From Leucocoprinus leucothites (taxonomy: Eukaryota; Basidiomycota; Agaricomycetes; Agaricales; Agaricaceae): a stretch of 64,000 nt of DNA. Under the pieces are notes generated by a model. It ran no database searches. It was not told the DNA's origin and saw only the letters and a program-made list of their open reading frames with translations. The DNA lies in contig JAACJO010000008.1 in NCBI GenBank assembly GCA_013368445.1, positions 1,364,001-1,428,000 of the forward strand, read 5' to 3'. This document shows, piece by piece, positions 61,117 through 64,000 of this stretch; within the stretch, counting starts at the first letter, position 1, and each line of letters begins with the position of its first letter. The position numbers were made by a program, and so were the translations under genes.

Positions 61117-61690
61117 AGGAGCATTAATGCAAAAACGCCTCTAGCTACATGATCTACTACCAAACTGCAGCATAACAGTCTACTTATTCCGAAATACGAA
61201 AACCTGTCAGTCATATGAGTAGCTAAATAAATGCACGCGACAATCCCAGCGGACCGCTGATCCCAGGACTTAGATGTGCTTCCTTTTTCTCCGTCCAATT
61301 TCTCCGCTCAAGTCCGGTGCTTCCCCGAATATCTCACCAAAACTCAGGAAAATTCTTCCGTCCCACTTATTCCAAGCGAAAAATATGGTCATATGATACC
61401 AATATTCAAAGCCCGCGACCTCGTCATCGAACTCGGGTGTCGAAATGAGGACACTGGTGCCTGACGATAACATGCCCAGGTCCCAAGTCAGCAAGTCAAG
61501 TGTGATGATTTCGGATGCACACTACACTAAATGGTCTTTCAATACTCAATAATGAGCGAGCTATATACCCAGTTAAGCCGAACCAACGAGATCGTTTTTT
61601 TACACGCATACATACCGTCTTTAACCTCTTTCTTCACACTACCTCTCACCGCCCACAAGCCTTCCCCTCCTCTTGGATCCCAGCGTCATT
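61117..61690. other. Intergenic, no gene seen
   Basis: 3' flank of the esterase and promoter of the next CBM1 gene. The last 100 bases are C/T-rich. No other feature. Confidence 0.4.
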
Positions 61691-62481
61691 ATGTCCTCAA
61701 CAACAACAAAACGATCACGGACCGTAACGGGACTCGTCCTAGCCGGAAGCTTCTTTCTTTCAGGCGTCGTTGGAGCAGCAATTGATGTGGCTGGAGCTTC
61801 AGTTGGGGCCCCGTCGGATGAAAAGCCCCTACCACCACCACCTCTACCAGCAGTAGTAATACCTGAGTTAGCGGAAGGGTGGAGCCAATGTAAGATCTAT
61901 ATTGATTGCCTTTACCCTCCCGGTGCTTCTTTTCTGCGACCCGCAGCTCCAACGACCAAACGCTTCTGACGAGCTCCACTTTTTTTCAAAAATTTCCTTT
62001 AATTGACCTTGGATTACCACCCACCATCCCCATCGTTTAAATCTTAAATCTCTGAATCTCTGGTTTGAGAGTGTTACCCATGGCTCAACGTGGCTTCCAT
62101 GCATACAGGTGGCGGGTATGAATATTCGGGTCCGACAGAATGTGAAGAGGGGTGAGTGTTTAAAAAAGAATGTTTTTTTTGGTGGGCCTCGGTTGCTGAT
62201 CGGCCCCTGATTAGGTTCTTTTGTCACGAAAATCATAAACGTGAGCGAGGGGACAGTGAATCCTCCAAACTGAGTCGTCACTGAATGTCGTTCAATTAGA
62301 TTATCACCAATGTTGGCCAAGAAGTGAAGCGGTGATCACTCCGACTGTGGGTTGGCAAGAGGCTTTCACACGGCCACCTCCTGCAGTACCTGAGCCAACG
62401 ACTCCAGCTCTTCCACTTAGTACAACAAAGGAATACGATGAGAAGGAAGCTGATGCTCCTTTAACGACAGCCCCACCATGA
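61691..62481 (+). CDS. Secreted CBM1 protein without a catalytic domain
   Basis: Start ATG 61691 gives an N-terminal basic stretch and a hydrophobic signal (TGLVLAGSFFLSGVVGAA). A short Pro-rich segment leads to a cellulose-binding CBM1 assembled over four exons: EGWSQ, then CGGYEYSGPTECEEG, then FFCHENHK, then HYHQCWP. All four Cys and the first binding aromatic (Trp) are present; the first of the two later Tyr is His. The intron positions (after the Gln, before the second Cys half and before the final aromatic block) are the same as in the CBM1 of the neighbouring esterase. A Pro/Thr/Glu tail (TRPPPAVPEPTTPALPLS) ends at TGA 62479-62481. Total about 135 residues. It could be a wall or cellulose-targeted adhesin or helper protein, or a remnant of a larger enzyme; nothing shows a catalytic part. 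Missed by single-frame scans because exons are 15-60 bases. Confidence 0.72.
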
Positions 62482-62783
62482 AACTACTCGGGAGTTGAGC
62501 GAAGGCGGCGGTGAGAGCTGACAGGCTAACGAGTGTTTATGCATCATGTACCATTTATTTACCCATCCACTTCACGCAATCACATCCAGATCTAGATATT
62601 TACGGACACATCAGCTGCGTCACTGCAGTGCGCAGAATTATGAAAATATTATAAGCATGCATGATATTGGACTGAGTGAGGTGTGAGAGGCTCGCAATAG
62701 AATAAGTACCATAGGCAATCGTCCTCGGGGTCTCCTCTACCATCGTCTCTACCACGATACGATCTCGACCATAGTCCAGCCCT
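62482..62783. other. Convergent spacer
   Basis: Short A/T-moderate spacer between genes ending towards each other. No feature. Confidence 0.4.
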
Positions 62784-64000
62784 CTAGACCTTCTTGGTCG
62801 GATCCTGCGCCATCGGTTCTGTGGGAGTGGCTTGACCAGGTTGCCCCTGCTTCTCCTCGGGTTTCTTTGGTTGGCCGAACATCTCGAACAAATTTCCGGG
62901 AGCCTGAGCCGCCATCGCATCCTGCTCCTGTTGCAACATCTTGTCCAACGTTTCACGGTTGGCTTCAATGTACTTCTGTTCCTCGATATACTGCCTCTGC
63001 GCCTCCGCACGTTTCTGCTCGAGATAAGTGGGAGGTGGTTGGCCACGAGGAGTCGTGCCCTGGGAAGAAATGGTCAATAACGAGAATAAGCATTCATTGA
63101 TCCTAAACGCACTGGTTGTGAAAGACCAAACACGCTAGAGAATGAGCTGCTGGAAACATGATTTGCCTTCTTCTTCCACTCCTCAATATGCTTCTCCTTT
63201 GCCTCGGCTTCCTTCTTGGCGTACTCGATAGGGATGTCCTTGCCATGGTAGGCCTCAATAATTGGGCGAACATCAGCAGGCTTGTAGATCGCAATAGCTA
63301 TGGAACCAGTTAGTGAGTGCGATCAACGAGGTGACGCAGCGTACACACATTCTAGGAAGGGAATCATCGCAACGAGGCCCTTATCACTAGAATCACCCTT
63401 CCACTTGGGCAAAATAATAGCGTTTTCGGGATGTGTCATGTAATGTGTTGGGTCGGTATCGAGAGCAACGACTTTACTCAGATCGCGGTTAAGATACGAA
63501 AGGTCCTGGAAGTTGAATGAGCAGCTGAAAGCGCGTTATTAGATTTGGAATGACCTTGACGACAGTGCCGTTGATTGACCGTGTAGCCTCACGGAAGAGG
63601 CGGTGACTAATAAAGAAATTATACTTGTCTAGTTTGTCGAGAACAGGGAGGGCGGTCTTGAGGACATATAAGCTCTCCTACGAACAGAAAAGGAATCTTG
63701 ACGACTCACATAATAATTTTGCGTGGTGAAAACAACTACTTCATAAAACTGGGAAATGTAGGCGAGGAAGTAGTCCACGCCGGGTCGCTTGGCCGTCCGC
63801 CAGCCATGTTGACGCTATCATGGTTGAGTGAGCTTGGGCAATAGGAAACGAAAAGGAAGAGACTTACATCCCAAGTTGATGTCACCAGGAGATCGTCAAT
63901 AGAAATTAAGAGAGTGTAAGGTTTTTGATGTGGAGGTGGGTAAGGTGGAGGTAAGAGCTCGGTCCAAGCGGGCTTGTTGAAGTACTATTGAAGAAGGGAA
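62784..64000 (-). CDS. TIM50: Mitochondrial import translocase subunit TIM50 (5' end outside window)
   Basis: 3' part of a gene entering from the right edge. TIM50 is the inner-membrane receptor that takes preproteins from TOM to TIM23; it has a phosphatase-like (NIF/FCP1) domain facing the intermembrane space. The visible start of the domain reads [20 protein letters not shown] then [11 protein letters not shown], where Tim50 has LxDLLVHSEW; the catalytic DxDxT pair of true phosphatases is lost, as usual for Tim50. Next are [56 protein letters not shown] and [20 protein letters not shown]. After an intron comes [20 protein letters not shown], and the C-terminus is Gln/Pro/Glu-rich with a heptad-like Gln/Glu helix ([18 protein letters not shown]). 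Stop TAG at 62784-62786. The signal sequence and membrane helix lie outside the window. Confidence 0.92.

Overview
The window is nuclear DNA of a filamentous fungus, almost certainly a mushroom-forming basidiomycete (Agaricomycetes). The genes are split by many short introns of about 48-100 nt with GT/AG ends and CTAAC-like branch points. They sit close together on both strands, and the families fit: a CBM1-bearing CE16 esterase, HSPA12-type Hsp70-like ATPases, a Bem2-type RhoGAP and an NCS1 permease. I saw no CRISPR array, insertion sequence, rRNA gene or convincing tRNA. Gene models were joined by hand from reading frame, splice signals and family motifs; exon joins are inference unless stated.

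Layout. 1-671: 3' end of a single-pass membrane protein. 1342-10382: full GCN1, the HEAT-repeat activator of the Gcn2 amino-acid-starvation kinase. 11415-12011: an unknown intronless protein. 12393-13900 (-): a mitochondrial SLC25 carrier containing three micro-exons. 14164-27448: the most distinctive part, two tandem HSPA12-like ATPase genes on the minus strand, head-to-head with four plus-strand paralogues of a coiled-coil family I do not recognise. 28641-30072: a type II membrane protein resembling glycosyltransferase/HtrL-like proteins. 32264-39907: a Bem2-type RhoGAP. 40335-42462: CCT8 (TRiC theta). 43170-44521: a SAM-dependent methyltransferase. 44764-46508 (-): an SDR-like membrane-anchored protein. 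48501-51570: a large F-box protein. 52526-55493: a third HSPA12-like gene with a basic repeat tail. 55686-58285 (-): an NCS1 permease. 59551-61116 and 61691-62481: two secreted CBM1 proteins, one with a CE16 esterase domain and one without a catalytic domain. 62784-64000 (-): 3' part of TIM50.

Housekeeping functions (GCN1, CCT8, TIM50, RhoGAP, carrier) alternate with accessory ones. The two adjacent CBM1 genes point to plant cell-wall breakdown. The HSPA12-like and coiled-coil array looks like a locally amplified lineage-specific gene set: all four coiled-coil paralogues keep a phase-1 intron directly before a conserved (A/S)G(R/K)WR motif, and two share a nearly unchanged block of about 45 residues. 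Its function is unknown and is the best candidate here for an undescribed system.
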